Source: Wenyingzhuangia gilva
GTDB lineage: Bacteria > Bacteroidota > Bacteroidia > Flavobacteriales > Flavobacteriaceae
Direction: 5' to 3'
Assembly: GCF_030519655.1 (NCBI RefSeq)
Contig: NZ_JAUMIT010000004.1
Span: 282,562-346,561 of the forward strand
DNA: 64,000 nt
Part shown: positions 8,904-18,186 of the stretch, in pieces
How the letters are laid out: each line of letters starts with the position of its first letter
How positions within the stretch are numbered: the stretch's first letter is position 1
Program-made: the position numbers and the translations under genes
Notes under the pieces: model-generated
What the model was told of the DNA's origin: nothing
Seen by the model: only the letters and a program-made list of their open reading frames with translations
The model's database searches: none

Positions 8904-10148
8904 ATGAATACAGATGAAATAGGAACCAAACTCTATAATATTGGAGTTAGTTATAAAAAGGCGGATGTGGAAACACGTAGCGCTTTTAGTTTGTCTAAGC
9001 AAAAACAAATTGCTTTACTAAAAGATGCTAAGTCCAAAGGGATTGATGGTGTAATGGTGGTTTCTACTTGTAACAGAACAGAAATTACTGGATTTGCAAA
9101 ACATCCTTTTGAATTGATTAGTTTGCTTTGTGAACATTCAAATGGTACAGTAGAAGAATTTGTTAAGTTTTCTAACATCTTTAAATCTACCGAAGCTATT
9201 TTACATTTGTTTAAAATAGGAACAGGGTTAGAAAGTCAAATTTTAGGAGATTATGAAATTGTAAGTCAGTTAAAACAGGCTTACCAATTGGCTCAAAAAT
9301 ATGGAACCATCAATACTTATTTAGAAAGATTGATGAATTCAGTTTTACAAGCAAGTAAAGAAGTAAAAAATCAAACAGAATTAAGCTCTGGAACAACGTC
9401 AGTTGCTTATGCAGCTACGCAGTATATTATAGATAACGTAGAGAATTATAACTCTAAACGTGTATTGGTATACGGTTTGGGAGAAATTGGTAAAAATGCT
9501 TGTAAAAATTTACTTGAATATACAGAGAACAATAATATTCACTTAATTAACAGAACACATGCAAAGGCAATTGAATTTGCTGAAGTTCATCAGAATATTG
9601 CCATCAACACTTATGAGAATTTAGAGGTGGAAATAGAAGATGCAGATATTTTAATAGTATCTACAGGTTCCGACATGCCAACCATTACTACTAAAAACAT
9701 CAAACCAGATAAGGCTATTTTAATTTTGGATTTATCTATGCCAGAAAACGTTCATAAAGATGTAAAATCATATGAAAATGTTACTTTGGTTAATGTAGAT
9801 CAGTTGTCTAAAATTACAGATAAAACTCTAGCAAAACGTACGGCTGAAATTCCAAAAGCAATGCTCATTATTAAAAAACATAAGCAAGATTTTAATGAGT
9901 GGGTAATGCATAGAAAGTTTACACCAGCAGTAAATGCATTAAAAGAATCTTTGTTAGCCATTCAACACGATGAATTGGACTTACACAAAAAACGTTTGGA
10001 AGGTTTTAATGAAGAACATGCCGAAATTATTACTTCTAGAATGATTCAAAAAATCACCACTCAGTTTGTAAAACATTTAAAAGATGAAAATACATCTGTC
10101 AATCAAAGTATTGATGTGGTGAGTAAAATATTTAATTCTTCTATATAA
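8904..10148 (+). CDS. hemA: Glutamyl-tRNA reductase
   Basis: About 414 residues from the ATG at 8904 (MNTDEIGTK); the longer reading from 8865 adds a non-conserved stretch. The enzyme reduces glutamyl-tRNA(Glu) to glutamate-1-semialdehyde with NADPH, the first committed step of C5-pathway haem synthesis. Seen are VVSTCNRTEI with the catalytic cysteine (~50), LGDYEIVSQLKQAY, the NADPH-binding VYGLGEIGKNA (~190) and a C-terminal dimerisation helix. It is the first gene of the rightward hem cluster and is followed 10 bp later by hemC. Confidence 0.95.
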   Translation: MNTDEIGTKLYNIGVSYKKADVETRSAFSLSKQKQIALLKDAKSKGIDGVMVVSTCNRTEITGFAKHPFELISLLCEHSNGTVEEFVKFSNIFKSTEAILHLFKIGTGLESQILGDYEIVSQLKQAYQLAQKYGTINTYLERLMNSVLQASKEVKNQTELSSGTTSVAYAATQYIIDNVENYNSKRVLVYGLGEIGKNACKNLLEYTENNNIHLINRTHAKAIEFAEVHQNIAINTYENLEVEIEDADILIVSTGSDMPTITTKNIKPDKAILILDLSMPENVHKDVKSYENVTLVNVDQLSKITDKTLAKRTAEIPKAMLIIKKHKQDFNEWVMHRKFTPAVNALKESLLAIQHDELDLHKKRLEGFNEEHAEIITSRMIQKITTQFVKHLKDENTSVNQSIDVVSKIFNSSI

Positions 10149-10158
10149 AAACTCTATA

Positions 10159-11079
10159 ATGAGTAAAATCATCAGAATTGGTACAAGAAATAGTGAGTTA
10201 GCCTTATGGCAAGCACATTTGGTACAAGGCAAATTACAAGATTTAGGATATCAAACAGAAATTGTTGAATTATCATCTATTGGTGATGAAATTTTAGATA
10301 TTCCCTTGCATCAAATTGGAAGTATGGGGGTTTTTACCAAAACGTTAGATGTTGCCATGTTACGTGGTCAAATAGACATTGCGGTACATTCTCTAAAAGA
10401 TGTACCAACACAATTGCCAGAAACCATTGTACAAGCAGCTGTTTTAGAAAGAGCAGATGTACATGATGTAATTGTTTATAAAGGAACAGAAGAAGATTTA
10501 GTAGCAGATGGAGTTACCATTGCTACAGGTAGTTTGCGTAGAACTGCTCAGTGGTTACACAAATATCCCACTCATACTTTAACAGATTTACGTGGAAATG
10601 TAAATACTCGTTTACAAAAGTTACAAGACAATAACTGGAACGGGGCAATTTTTGCAAAAGCAGGATTAGAACGTATTAATTTGTTGCCAGAAAATCATTT
10701 GGTATTAGATTGGATGATTCCAGCACCAGCACAAGGGGCAATTATGATTACTGCTTTAGAATCTGACAAAGAAGTTTTAGAGGCCTGTGCTAAAATAAAT
10801 CATGAAGAAACAGCTTTGTGTGTAGGAATAGAACGTGATTTTATGAGAACTTTAGAAGGTGGATGTACAGCACCCATTGGGGGAAATGCAGAAATTGTTG
10901 CAGATAAAGTTACTTTTAAAGGTTTGTTAAGTGCTATTGACGGTAAAGAACAAAAAGGTGTTTTTAAAATTGCTGATTTAAAAGATGCTAAAGATTTAGG
11001 AAAGCAATGTGCTCAGGAAATTTTAGCCAATGGAGGTGATGTTTTAATGAAAGAAATTAAAAAAGTAATTAAAAAATAA
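10159..11079 (+). CDS. hemC: Hydroxymethylbilane synthase (porphobilinogen deaminase)
   Basis: 306 residues. It polymerises four porphobilinogens to hydroxymethylbilane. Visible motifs are IRIGTRNSELALWQA at the N-terminus, AVHSLKDVPTQLP (~80), DLRGNVNTRL (~150) and EGGCTAPIG (~240), whose cysteine anchors the dipyrromethane cofactor. The length is normal. It follows hemA closely and precedes hemD, separated by a short dispersed repeat. Confidence 0.96.
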   Translation: MSKIIRIGTRNSELALWQAHLVQGKLQDLGYQTEIVELSSIGDEILDIPLHQIGSMGVFTKTLDVAMLRGQIDIAVHSLKDVPTQLPETIVQAAVLERADVHDVIVYKGTEEDLVADGVTIATGSLRRTAQWLHKYPTHTLTDLRGNVNTRLQKLQDNNWNGAIFAKAGLERINLLPENHLVLDWMIPAPAQGAIMITALESDKEVLEACAKINHEETALCVGIERDFMRTLEGGCTAPIGGNAEIVADKVTFKGLLSAIDGKEQKGVFKIADLKDAKDLGKQCAQEILANGGDVLMKEIKKVIKK

Positions 11080-11082
11080 CTC

Positions 11083-11128
11083 TGTCACTTCGAGTGATTT
11101 TGAGGAACGAAAAATTGTATCGAGAAGA
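11083..11128. repeat. Dispersed intergenic repeat typical of Flavobacteria
   Basis: The segment starts with the palindrome CACTTCGAGTG and continues through TTTTGAGGAACGAAAAA to TATCGAGAAG. I recognise this combination as a common extragenic repeat in Bacteroidota genomes. It fills the hemC-hemD gap and makes a spurious N-terminal extension of hemD from 11094 possible. Its spread through the rest of the genome cannot be seen here. Confidence 0.55.
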
Positions 11129-11129
11129 A

Positions 11130-11783
11130 ATGAAAATTCTATCAACAAAAGTACTAACCAATCATCAACGAGACTTATTAAAGGAGTTTGATGTGAAAGA
11201 AGTATCTATGATTGATATTTCCTTTGGAGAAAATTTTAAGGTAGAAGAAAACATTCCTTATGCTGTTTTTACCAGTGCAAATGCTGTGAGATCAGTATTT
11301 GAAAAGAATAAAAATAAAGCAGAAAGCTTTCAAAAAGTATATTGTGTTGGATTAAAAACCAAATCTTTGTTAGAAAGTTTTGGAGTGCAAGTAGAAAATG
11401 TTGCAGACAATGCTTTAGCGTTGGCAGATATTTTAGTAGCCAAAAAAATACAAGACATTCACTTTTATTGTGGAAACCTACGTAATAATGATTTGCCTAA
11501 TGTAATGGCAGAAAATGGAGTGTTGGTTACAGAATATATTGTTTATAAAACAGAACTATGTAAACATACTTTTAACGAAAGTTTTGATGCTATTTTGTTT
11601 TTTAGTCCAAGTGGAGTGACTAGTTATGTAAAAGGAAAAAACAATTGTAATGTAAAAGTTATTTGTATTGGATATACCACTGCTACAGAAGCTTTAGATG
11701 CATTTGAAGAAGTATATGTTGCAGAGGAAACAAGTGTAGAATCTGTCATTCAAAAATTAAAAGAAATTACAAAAAGTAGCTAG
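11130..11783 (+). CDS. hemD: Uroporphyrinogen-III synthase
   Basis: 217 residues from the ATG at 11130 (MKILSTKVL). Start 11094 is rejected because it lies in an intergenic repeat. HemD cyclises hydroxymethylbilane with inversion of ring D. The family is poorly conserved, but the two-lobe pattern is present: [14 protein letters not shown] (~50), [15 protein letters not shown] (~75), [15 protein letters not shown] (~155) and [14 protein letters not shown] (~185). Its position between hemC and hemB supports the call. Confidence 0.88.
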   Translation: MKILSTKVLTNHQRDLLKEFDVKEVSMIDISFGENFKVEENIPYAVFTSANAVRSVFEKNKNKAESFQKVYCVGLKTKSLLESFGVQVENVADNALALADILVAKKIQDIHFYCGNLRNNDLPNVMAENGVLVTEYIVYKTELCKHTFNESFDAILFFSPSGVTSYVKGKNNCNVKVICIGYTTATEALDAFEEVYVAEETSVESVIQKLKEITKSS

Positions 11784-11784
11784 T

Positions 11785-11848
11785 AGCAAGTATCAAGAGG
11801 CTAGATATAGTTTACCAGATACCAGATACCAGATACCAGATACCAGAT
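11785..11848. repeat. Heptamer-iteration hairpin between hemD and hemB
   Basis: Five consecutive copies of the 7-mer ACCAGAT (11814-11848) are preceded by a GTATCAAG-type stretch that is partly complementary (TATC against GATA). It ends four bases before the hemB ATG. Confidence 0.7.
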
Positions 11849-11851
11849 AAA

Positions 11852-12817
11852 ATGAATAGAACAAGACGATTAAGAAAATCCGAAGGAATTAGAAGATTGG
11901 TAAGAGAAAATAATCTTACGGTAGATGATTTAATTTATCCTTTGTTTATAGAGGAAGGAGAAAACATAGAAAAAGAAATTGTTTCTATGCCTGGTATTTT
12001 TCGTTTTTCATTAGATAGAATTTCTAAAGAATTAGATGAGGTAGTGTCTTTAAACATCCCTGCTGTTTTGTTGTTTGGTATTCCATCAGAAAAAGATGAG
12101 GAAGGAACAGAGACTTGGAATGATAATGGAATTATGCAACAAGCAGTTCGTTTTATTAAAAAGAATTATCCTAGTTTGTATGTCATCACCGACGTTTGTT
12201 TTTGTGAATATACAAGTCATGGTCATTGCGGAATTATTCATGAGAATGATGTAGATAATGATGCTACTTTAATCAATTTAGCCAAACAGACCATTTCTCA
12301 TGCCAAAGCAGGAGTAGATATGGTAGCTCCTTCAGGAATGATGGATGGAACCATTGCTACCATGAGAGAAGCGTTAGATAATAGTGGTTTTCCAAACATC
12401 CCAATTATGGGATATTCCGTAAAATATGCATCTGCATTTTATGGGCCTTTTAGAGATGCTGCAGATTCTGCTCCAACATTTGGAGATAGAAGAACGTATC
12501 AAATGGATCCATCAAACAGATTAGAAGGGCATAGAGAAGCTTCTTTTGATGATGAAGAAGGAGCGGATATTTTAATGGTAAAACCTGCTTTGTCTTATTT
12601 AGATATTATTAGAGATTTAAAAGAAGATTTTGATAGACCTATTGCTTGTTATAATGTAAGTGGAGAATATGCCATGGTAAAGGCAGCAGCAGAAAAAGGT
12701 TGGATTGATGGAGAACGTGTTATGATGGAATCTTTATTGTCTATGAAAAGAGCAGGAGCAGATATTATCATCACCTATTTTGCCAAAGAAGTAGCTAAAA
12801 TATTAAGAAACAAGTAG
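11852..12817 (+). CDS. hemB: Porphobilinogen synthase (delta-aminolevulinate dehydratase)
   Basis: 321 residues. It condenses two 5-aminolevulinates to porphobilinogen. Seen are the zinc-site segment [14 protein letters not shown] (~115) with three cysteines, [11 protein letters not shown] (~165), and the two Schiff-base lysines in [11 protein letters not shown] (~195) and [12 protein letters not shown] (~245). It is therefore a cysteine-type zinc-dependent enzyme. It is flanked on both sides by heptamer-iteration hairpins. Confidence 0.97.
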   Translation: MNRTRRLRKSEGIRRLVRENNLTVDDLIYPLFIEEGENIEKEIVSMPGIFRFSLDRISKELDEVVSLNIPAVLLFGIPSEKDEEGTETWNDNGIMQQAVRFIKKNYPSLYVITDVCFCEYTSHGHCGIIHENDVDNDATLINLAKQTISHAKAGVDMVAPSGMMDGTIATMREALDNSGFPNIPIMGYSVKYASAFYGPFRDAADSAPTFGDRRTYQMDPSNRLEGHREASFDDEEGADILMVKPALSYLDIIRDLKEDFDRPIACYNVSGEYAMVKAAAEKGWIDGERVMMESLLSMKRAGADIIITYFAKEVAKILRNK

Positions 12818-12877
12818 CAGGTATCAAGTATCAAGAGTTTAAAATCTAGATACCAGATACCAGATACCAGATACTAA
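12816..12877. repeat. Heptamer-iteration hairpin between hemB and hemL
   Basis: AGGTATCAAGTATCAAG (from about 12819) is followed by TTTAAAAT and then about three copies of ATACCAG (12850-12872). GGTATC and GATACC arms pair, so the region forms a stem just before the hemL ATG. Confidence 0.65.
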
Positions 12878-12881
12878 AAAA

Positions 12882-14171
12882 ATGAACACAAAAAACTCAG
12901 AAAAACTATATAAAAAAGGATTAGTAAATCTAGTAGGAGCTGTAAACTCTCCTGTTAGAGCCTTTTCATCAGTAGGAGGAAATCCTTTGTTTATTGACAA
13001 GGCAAAAGGAGCTTATATCAAAGATGTAGATGGAAACAAATACATTGATTTGGTATTGTCTTATGGACCTATGATTTTAGGACATAGAAATAAAAAGGTA
13101 GAAAAAGCGGTTACTAAGGCAATTAAGAAAGGAACCTCTTTTGGAGCTTCTACCAATGCTGAAATTAAATTAGCAAAAATAGTTTGCGATGCTTTTCCGG
13201 GAATGGATAAAGTCCGTTTTGTAAACTCTGGTACCGAAGCGGTATTGAGTGCTATTCGTTTGGCAAGAGCTCACACAGGAAAAGATAAAATTATTAAGTT
13301 TTCAGGTTGTTATCACGGGCATATGGATGCCATGTTGGTAGCAGCAGGTTCTGGTTTGGCAACTTTAAGTTTACCAGGTTCAAAAGGAGTGCCTGCACAA
13401 TCTGTAGAAAACACGTTGATTGCTGAGTACAATAATTTAGAAACTGTAAAAGCTCATTTTGACAAGCATGATGATATTGCTGGTGTTATTTTAGAACCAG
13501 TAACAGGAAATATGGGAGTGGTACAACCAAGTGATGAGTTTATCAAAGGATTAAGAGCTTTAACCAAAGAGAAAAATGCGTTATTAATTTGTGATGAAGT
13601 GATGACAGGTTTCCGTTCTAAATTTGGAGGAGCACAAGAATTGGTTGGAGTTGAAGCAGATATTACTTGTTTAGGAAAAGTTATTGGAGGTGGTTTTCCA
13701 GTAGGAGCTTATGGAGCTCGAAACGAAATTATGGAAAATGTTGCTCCCTTAGGAGGAATGTATCAAGCAGGAACATTGTCAGGAAATCCTATTGCGATGG
13801 CAGCAGGAATTTCAACCTTAACAGAGTTAAAACATCAAAATCCATATGACAAGTTCAATACTGTTGCAGAAAAAATAGAAAAGATGTTATTGTCATCAGC
13901 TAAAAAATATGGTGTTGATTTAGTGGTGAATAGATTTGGTTCTATGATCAATCCATTTTTTACCAATAAAGAAGTAACAAACTTTACTGATGCACAAACT
14001 TCAGATACAGATAGGTTTGCAAAATTCTTTTGGGCAATGATAGAAAACGGTGTGTTTTTACCACCATCACAATTTGAAGCTTGGTTTTTATCGTCTACGA
14101 TTACCATGAAAGAATTAAAGAAATTAGAAGTTTCGATAGAGAAATCGATGTTGGTAGTTGGTAATTTGTAA
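12882..14171 (+). CDS. hemL: Glutamate-1-semialdehyde 2,1-aminomutase
   Basis: 429 residues. It is a PLP enzyme of aminotransferase class III fold that converts glutamate-1-semialdehyde to 5-aminolevulinate. Seen are AVNSPVRAF at the N-terminus, RFVNSGTEAVLSAIRLAR (~110), CYHGHMDAML (~145), LICDEVMTGFR (~235) and CLGKVIGGGFPVGAYG (~265) with the PLP lysine. It acts directly after HemA in the pathway although hemC, D and B lie between the genes. Confidence 0.97.
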   Translation: MNTKNSEKLYKKGLVNLVGAVNSPVRAFSSVGGNPLFIDKAKGAYIKDVDGNKYIDLVLSYGPMILGHRNKKVEKAVTKAIKKGTSFGASTNAEIKLAKIVCDAFPGMDKVRFVNSGTEAVLSAIRLARAHTGKDKIIKFSGCYHGHMDAMLVAAGSGLATLSLPGSKGVPAQSVENTLIAEYNNLETVKAHFDKHDDIAGVILEPVTGNMGVVQPSDEFIKGLRALTKEKNALLICDEVMTGFRSKFGGAQELVGVEADITCLGKVIGGGFPVGAYGARNEIMENVAPLGGMYQAGTLSGNPIAMAAGISTLTELKHQNPYDKFNTVAEKIEKMLLSSAKKYGVDLVVNRFGSMINPFFTNKEVTNFTDAQTSDTDRFAKFFWAMIENGVFLPPSQFEAWFLSSTITMKELKKLEVSIEKSMLVVGNL

Positions 14172-14204
14172 TTGGAGAGACAGTAAGAATTATAATTATA
14201 TAAG

Positions 14205-14561
14205 ATGCATCATAATTTTAGAGAATTAGAAATTTGGAAAGAATCAAAAGATTTAAGTATTCAAATTTATAAAATAACCCAAACATTTTCTAAACAAGAA
14301 GTGTATGGAATTGTTTCTCAAATTTGTAGAGCATCTGTATCAATTCCATCAAATATAGCCGAGGGATCTGGAAGAAATAGTAATAAAGATTTTTCAAGAT
14401 TTATTAATATAGCATTGGGTTCTTCTTTTGAGTTAGAGACTCAGTTAATAATAGCACTTGAATTAGAATATATAAGCAAAGAAGATTTTGAAAACTTGAT
14501 AAATAATCTACAAATGATTCAAAGAAAGTTATCAGGTTTTAATAAATATTTACAAAAATAG
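14205..14561 (+). CDS. Four-helix bundle protein (S23 / 23S rRNA intervening-sequence-encoded family)
   Basis: 118 residues. The pattern FRELEIWKESKDLSIQIYK, then SQICRASVSIPSNIAEGSGR and FINIALGSSFELETQL is characteristic of the S23-like four-helix bundle family. These proteins were first described from intervening sequences in bacterial 23S rRNA, but in Bacteroidota they are frequent free-standing genes of unknown function. Here the gene sits inside the hem cluster between hemL and hemE, with its own 30-bp and 80-bp intergenic gaps. A haem role is not indicated by the family; it may simply be a mobile passenger. Confidence 0.85.
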   Translation: MHHNFRELEIWKESKDLSIQIYKITQTFSKQEVYGIVSQICRASVSIPSNIAEGSGRNSNKDFSRFINIALGSSFELETQLIIALELEYISKEDFENLINNLQMIQRKLSGFNKYLQK

Positions 14562-14637
14562 TAGTTAGGTATTAAGAGTAAGTATTTGGATAATGATATC
14601 CAACTACCAACTACCAACTACCAACTACCAACTACAT
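14560..14637. repeat. Heptamer-iteration hairpin before hemE
   Basis: Five copies of a CCAACTA 7-mer (about 14600-14634) are preceded by GTAGTTAGG. GGATAATGATATCC makes an inner stem, and GTAGTT pairs with the AACTAC units. It ends a few bases before the hemE ATG at 14642. Confidence 0.65.
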
Positions 14638-14641
14638 CAAT

Positions 14642-15667
14642 ATGATAAAAAACGACTTATACCTAAGAGCCTTAAAAGGCGAAACAGTAGAAAGACCTCC
14701 AGTTTGGATGATGAGACAAGCAGGGAGATATTTACCAGAGTTTCAAGAAATAAAAAAGAAGTACGATTTCTTTACTCGTTGTCAAACGCCTGAGTTGGCA
14801 GCAGAAATTACAGTACAACCAATCCGTAGATATGGAATGGATGCTGCTATTTTGTTTTCGGACATTTTGGTCATTCCACAAGCCATGAATATTGAGGTGG
14901 AAATGAAATCAGGAATTGGGCCTTGGTTGCCAAATCCTATTCGTACCATGCAAGATGTGGAGAAAGTAATTGTTCCAGATATTGATGAGACTTTAGGATA
15001 TGTAATGGATGCCATTAAACTAACCAAAGAAATGTTGAATGATGACATTCCGTTAATTGGTTTTGCAGGTTCTCCATGGACTATTTTGTGTTACTGTATT
15101 CAAGGGCAAGGATCAAAGAATTTTGACATGGCTAAGGAGTTTTGTTTTACACAACCTTTGGCAGCTCATGCATTGTTACAAAAAATAACAGATACGACTA
15201 TTGCTTATCTTAAAAAGAAAGTAGAGGCAGGTGTAAATGCAGTTCAAGTATTTGACTCTTGGGGAGGTATGTTGTCTCCGGTAGATTATCAAGAATTTTC
15301 TTGGAAATATATCAATCAAATTATTGAAGCTTTAAAAGATGATGCCCCAGTCATTGCTTTTGGAAAAGGATGTTGGTTTGCTTTAGAAGACATGTCTAAA
15401 TCTAACGCATCTGCTTTAGGAGTAGATTGGACAATTACTCCAGAATGGGCCAGAAAATTAACGGGTGGAAACATTACTTTACAAGGTAATTTTGATCCTA
15501 CACGTTTGTTTTCTCCACCCGCAGAAATAAAAAAGCAAGTAACCACTATGATTGATGCTTTTGGAAAAGACAAATACATTGTGAATTTAGGTCACGGTAT
15601 TTTACCAAATATTGGTTTAGATAACGCCAAAGCATTTATTGAAGCGGTTAAAGAATATGGAAATTAG
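14642..15667 (+). CDS. hemE: Uroporphyrinogen decarboxylase
   Basis: 341 residues. It decarboxylates the four acetate side chains of uroporphyrinogen III to give coproporphyrinogen III. The signature [17 protein letters not shown] is at residues ~19-35, with the catalytic aspartate segment [12 protein letters not shown] (~75), GFAGSPWTI (~140), FDSWGG (~205) and NLGHGILPN (~320). Length and start are standard. The ATG lies directly after a heptamer hairpin. Confidence 0.97.
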   Translation: MIKNDLYLRALKGETVERPPVWMMRQAGRYLPEFQEIKKKYDFFTRCQTPELAAEITVQPIRRYGMDAAILFSDILVIPQAMNIEVEMKSGIGPWLPNPIRTMQDVEKVIVPDIDETLGYVMDAIKLTKEMLNDDIPLIGFAGSPWTILCYCIQGQGSKNFDMAKEFCFTQPLAAHALLQKITDTTIAYLKKKVEAGVNAVQVFDSWGGMLSPVDYQEFSWKYINQIIEALKDDAPVIAFGKGCWFALEDMSKSNASALGVDWTITPEWARKLTGGNITLQGNFDPTRLFSPPAEIKKQVTTMIDAFGKDKYIVNLGHGILPNIGLDNAKAFIEAVKEYGN

Positions 15668-15735
15668 TAGTTAGTACTGGGTACAGAGTATTAAGTTTTT
15701 AATCTCTGTACTCAATACTTTGTACTTAATACTAA
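15667..15735. repeat. Heptamer-iteration hairpin between hemE and hemF
   Basis: The left arm reads GTACAGAGTATTAAG, then TTTTTAA, then a right arm with CTCTGTAC and CTTAATACT. TACTCAA/TACTTAA units recur every seven or so bases. The hairpin ends just before the hemF ATG (15740). Confidence 0.65.
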
Positions 15736-15739
15736 TATC

Positions 15740-16642
15740 ATGAAAGAACAATTTTACAACTACATACAACAATTACAAGACACCATTTGTGAAGGTTTAG
15801 AAGCGGTGGATGGTGATGCAAAGTTTGTAGAAGATTTATGGGATAGACCCGAAGGTGGTGGAGGAAGAACTCGTGTAATTTCTAATGGACAAGTGTTTGA
15901 AAAAGGAGGAGTGAATATTTCTTCGGTACATGGAGAATTACCCATGGCTTTACGCAAACAATTTGGAGTAGAAGCAGGTAATTTTTATGCTTGTGGGTTG
16001 AGTTTGGTAATTCATCCTAAAAATCCAATGGTACCTACAGTTCATGCCAATTGGCGTTATTTTGAAATGTATGACGAATTAGGAAATGTAGTAACACAAT
16101 GGTTTGGTGGAGGACAAGATTTAACACCTTATTATTTGTTTGATGAAGATGCTATACATTTTCATCAAGTTTGTAAAACAGCTTGTGACAAACATAATGC
16201 TGAATTCTATCCTTTATACAAAAAGAAATGTGATGAGTATTTTTGGAATGCTCATAGAAATGAAGCACGTGGAATAGGAGGCCTGTTTTTTGATTATTTA
16301 AAACCTACAGACGAAATATCATTACATCAATGGTATGATTTTGTAACAGAAGTAGGAAATAGCTTTTTAGAAAGTTATGTACCTATTGTAGAGAAACGAA
16401 AAGGATTGACATATACCAAAGAACAAAGAGATTGGCAAGAAGTGCGTAGAGGACGTTATGTAGAATTTAATTTGGTTCATGATAGAGGAACCTTATTTGG
16501 TTTAAAAACCAATGGTAGAATAGAATCTATTTTAATGAGTTTACCACCACATGTTCAATGGCACTATTGTCACGAGCCAGAAAATGGGTCAGAAGAAGAA
16601 AAATTAGTGGAAATATTAATGAATCCTAAAGAGTGGGTATAA
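15740..16642 (+). CDS. hemF: Oxygen-dependent coproporphyrinogen III oxidase
   Basis: 300 residues. It oxidatively decarboxylates two propionates of coproporphyrinogen III with O2. Seen are EGGGGRTRVISNGQVFEKGG (~36-55), VHANWRYFEM, WFGGGQDLTPYY (~120), RGIGGLFFDYL (~172), RRGRYVEFNLVHDRGT (~230) and LMSLPPHVQWHY (~265), all hallmark segments. No oxygen-independent hemN is seen here, so the local pathway is the aerobic version. The next gene starts directly after its stop codon. Confidence 0.97.
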   Translation: MKEQFYNYIQQLQDTICEGLEAVDGDAKFVEDLWDRPEGGGGRTRVISNGQVFEKGGVNISSVHGELPMALRKQFGVEAGNFYACGLSLVIHPKNPMVPTVHANWRYFEMYDELGNVVTQWFGGGQDLTPYYLFDEDAIHFHQVCKTACDKHNAEFYPLYKKKCDEYFWNAHRNEARGIGGLFFDYLKPTDEISLHQWYDFVTEVGNSFLESYVPIVEKRKGLTYTKEQRDWQEVRRGRYVEFNLVHDRGTLFGLKTNGRIESILMSLPPHVQWHYCHEPENGSEEEKLVEILMNPKEWV

Positions 16643-17632
16643 ATGAGAATGTTAAGATTTATTTTCTTAATATTTACATTTTCTGTTTTTAGCCAGGAAA
16701 AGGATTCTTTGTATATAGAAAACTATTCTTATAAAATAAATGTCAAAACTTCTTTAGAGTTAGAAGAACAGGCATTAGAAGTTACGAATTTAAATACTTT
16801 AAATAATTATTCTCTTAGGCAGAATGAAGTAGGTAAACTAGCTTTATCATTAAATTATGATATTTTAGGAATTAAAATTGGTTTTTCTCCTGATTTTTTA
16901 AAAAATGATTTTGCTTTAAAAGGCCCTGCACAATATAGGCACTATAGAATTAGGATTTATTTTCCTAAGTTATATCAACAATTTTATTATTATCGCACCA
17001 AAGGCTTTTATGTTAAAAATACCGAAGACCATCTAGAAAATTGGGAAAAAGGAAAAGATCCTTATTTGCAAATTTCTAATTTAAATACCTTGGAAATTGG
17101 AGGAGAAACTAGATACTACTTTAGCAATAAATTTGGGTATAGAGCCATTTTTTCAAATACAGAAAGACAGTTAAAATCTAAAGGAACTTGGATGGGGTTG
17201 TTAAAATACAATTACTCCAAAATAGACAAAACATCAAAGGATTACTTTATGTTGGATGATGAAAGTTATAATATAAGCCTAATGGGAGGTTATGTATATA
17301 ATTTAATCTTTGATAATAATAAATATTTGTTTGGTCAAATAACACCCAGTATTGGACTAAAGTATGTTAGAAACATGCATGATAATAGTAGTGGAGGAAT
17401 AGAAAACGATCATCTTTTAATTCCTAATATTGGATTGAGAACTCGTTTAGGTTTAGGGTATAATTCAAGTAAATTTTATTACGGAGTAAGTGTTTTGATT
17501 ACTTCAACATCTTATCAAGAATATTCTAATATAGACCTGGTAGACTCTAGAATATTTGCTTCTATTCATTTAGGATATAGATTTAAAGCTTTTAAAGGTC
17601 TTGAAAGATTATTCCAAAAAATTGGTTTATGA
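16643..17632 (+). CDS. Putative outer-membrane beta-barrel protein (DUF4421-like)
   Basis: 329 residues with a signal peptide (LRFIFLIFTFSVFSQ, cleavage near residue 17). The rest alternates aromatic and polar residues in beta-strand patterns, with many Y/F-rich strands and a C-terminal strand of the type HLGYRFKAF, which suggests an outer-membrane barrel. The pattern is reminiscent of the DUF4421 family of Bacteroidota; that match is from memory and moderate. The start codon follows the hemF stop without a gap, so it is cotranscribed with the hem genes. No function is known. Confidence 0.6.
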   Translation: MRMLRFIFLIFTFSVFSQEKDSLYIENYSYKINVKTSLELEEQALEVTNLNTLNNYSLRQNEVGKLALSLNYDILGIKIGFSPDFLKNDFALKGPAQYRHYRIRIYFPKLYQQFYYYRTKGFYVKNTEDHLENWEKGKDPYLQISNLNTLEIGGETRYYFSNKFGYRAIFSNTERQLKSKGTWMGLLKYNYSKIDKTSKDYFMLDDESYNISLMGGYVYNLIFDNNKYLFGQITPSIGLKYVRNMHDNSSGGIENDHLLIPNIGLRTRLGLGYNSSKFYYGVSVLITSTSYQEYSNIDLVDSRIFASIHLGYRFKAFKGLERLFQKIGL

Positions 17633-17750
17633 CTTTAAATTTTACAATAAATAAGTATAATTATGTTGTAAATCTTATTTGTTTTGTTAATTACTTTTAA
17701 CCAGTATTTCTTAAAAAAATAGTTATATTATCTTTTTTAGTATAAAATAC

Positions 17751-17793
17751 TTAAACTCTACACTTGTAGAGTTTAAATATTTTTCTATATTTG
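17751..17793 (+). promoter_or_regulatory. BlaI-type operator overlapping the blaI promoter
   Basis: A perfect palindrome with 12-bp arms and a 2-nt centre lies at 17751-17776; its core TACACTTGTA matches the TACA-N2-TGTA pattern of BlaI/MecI operators. A Bacteroidota-type promoter overlaps it: TTG at 17764-17766, 19-bp spacer, TATATTTG at 17786-17793. The start codon is 26 bp further on. The layout predicts autorepression of the BlaI-M56 pair. Confidence 0.8.
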
Positions 17794-17818
17794 TAGAACA
17801 ACATAAATTGCTATAGAT

Positions 17819-18184
17819 ATGAAATTATCAAAAACAGAAGAAGAGTTAATGAATTATTTATGGAAGCTAGAAAAAGCTTTTATGAAAAACTTGTTGGAGT
17901 TTTATCCAGAGCCTAAACCAGCAACAACAACTGTTGCAACACTTTTAAAACGCATGACTGATAAAGGTTTTATTAGTTATAAGCTGTATGGGAAATCAAG
18001 AGAATATTATCCTTTAGTAAAAAAGGAAGATTATTTTTCCGAACATGTAAATGGGTTGATTAAGAATTTTTTTAATAATAGCGCTTCTCAATTTGCTTCT
18101 TTTTTTACTCAGGAAACTAATTTGACCAAGGAAGAGTTGGAGGATTTAAAAAAGCTTATTGATAACGAAATAAAAAATAAATAG
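17819..18184 (+). CDS. BlaI/MecI-family transcriptional repressor
   Basis: 121 residues. A winged helix with the family pattern LSKTEEELMNYLWKLEKAFM, ATTTVATLLKRMTDKGFIS and GKSREYYPLVKKEDY, then a C-terminal dimerisation helix. BlaI-type repressors are inactivated when a membrane M56 peptidase partner senses a signal; the partner gene starts 3 bp downstream. In Bacteroidota such pairs are common and rarely linked to beta-lactamase. None is encoded nearby, so the signal and regulon are unknown. Confidence 0.92.
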   Translation: MKLSKTEEELMNYLWKLEKAFMKNLLEFYPEPKPATTTVATLLKRMTDKGFISYKLYGKSREYYPLVKKEDYFSEHVNGLIKNFFNNSASQFASFFTQETNLTKEELEDLKKLIDNEIKNK

Positions 18185-18186
18185 TT

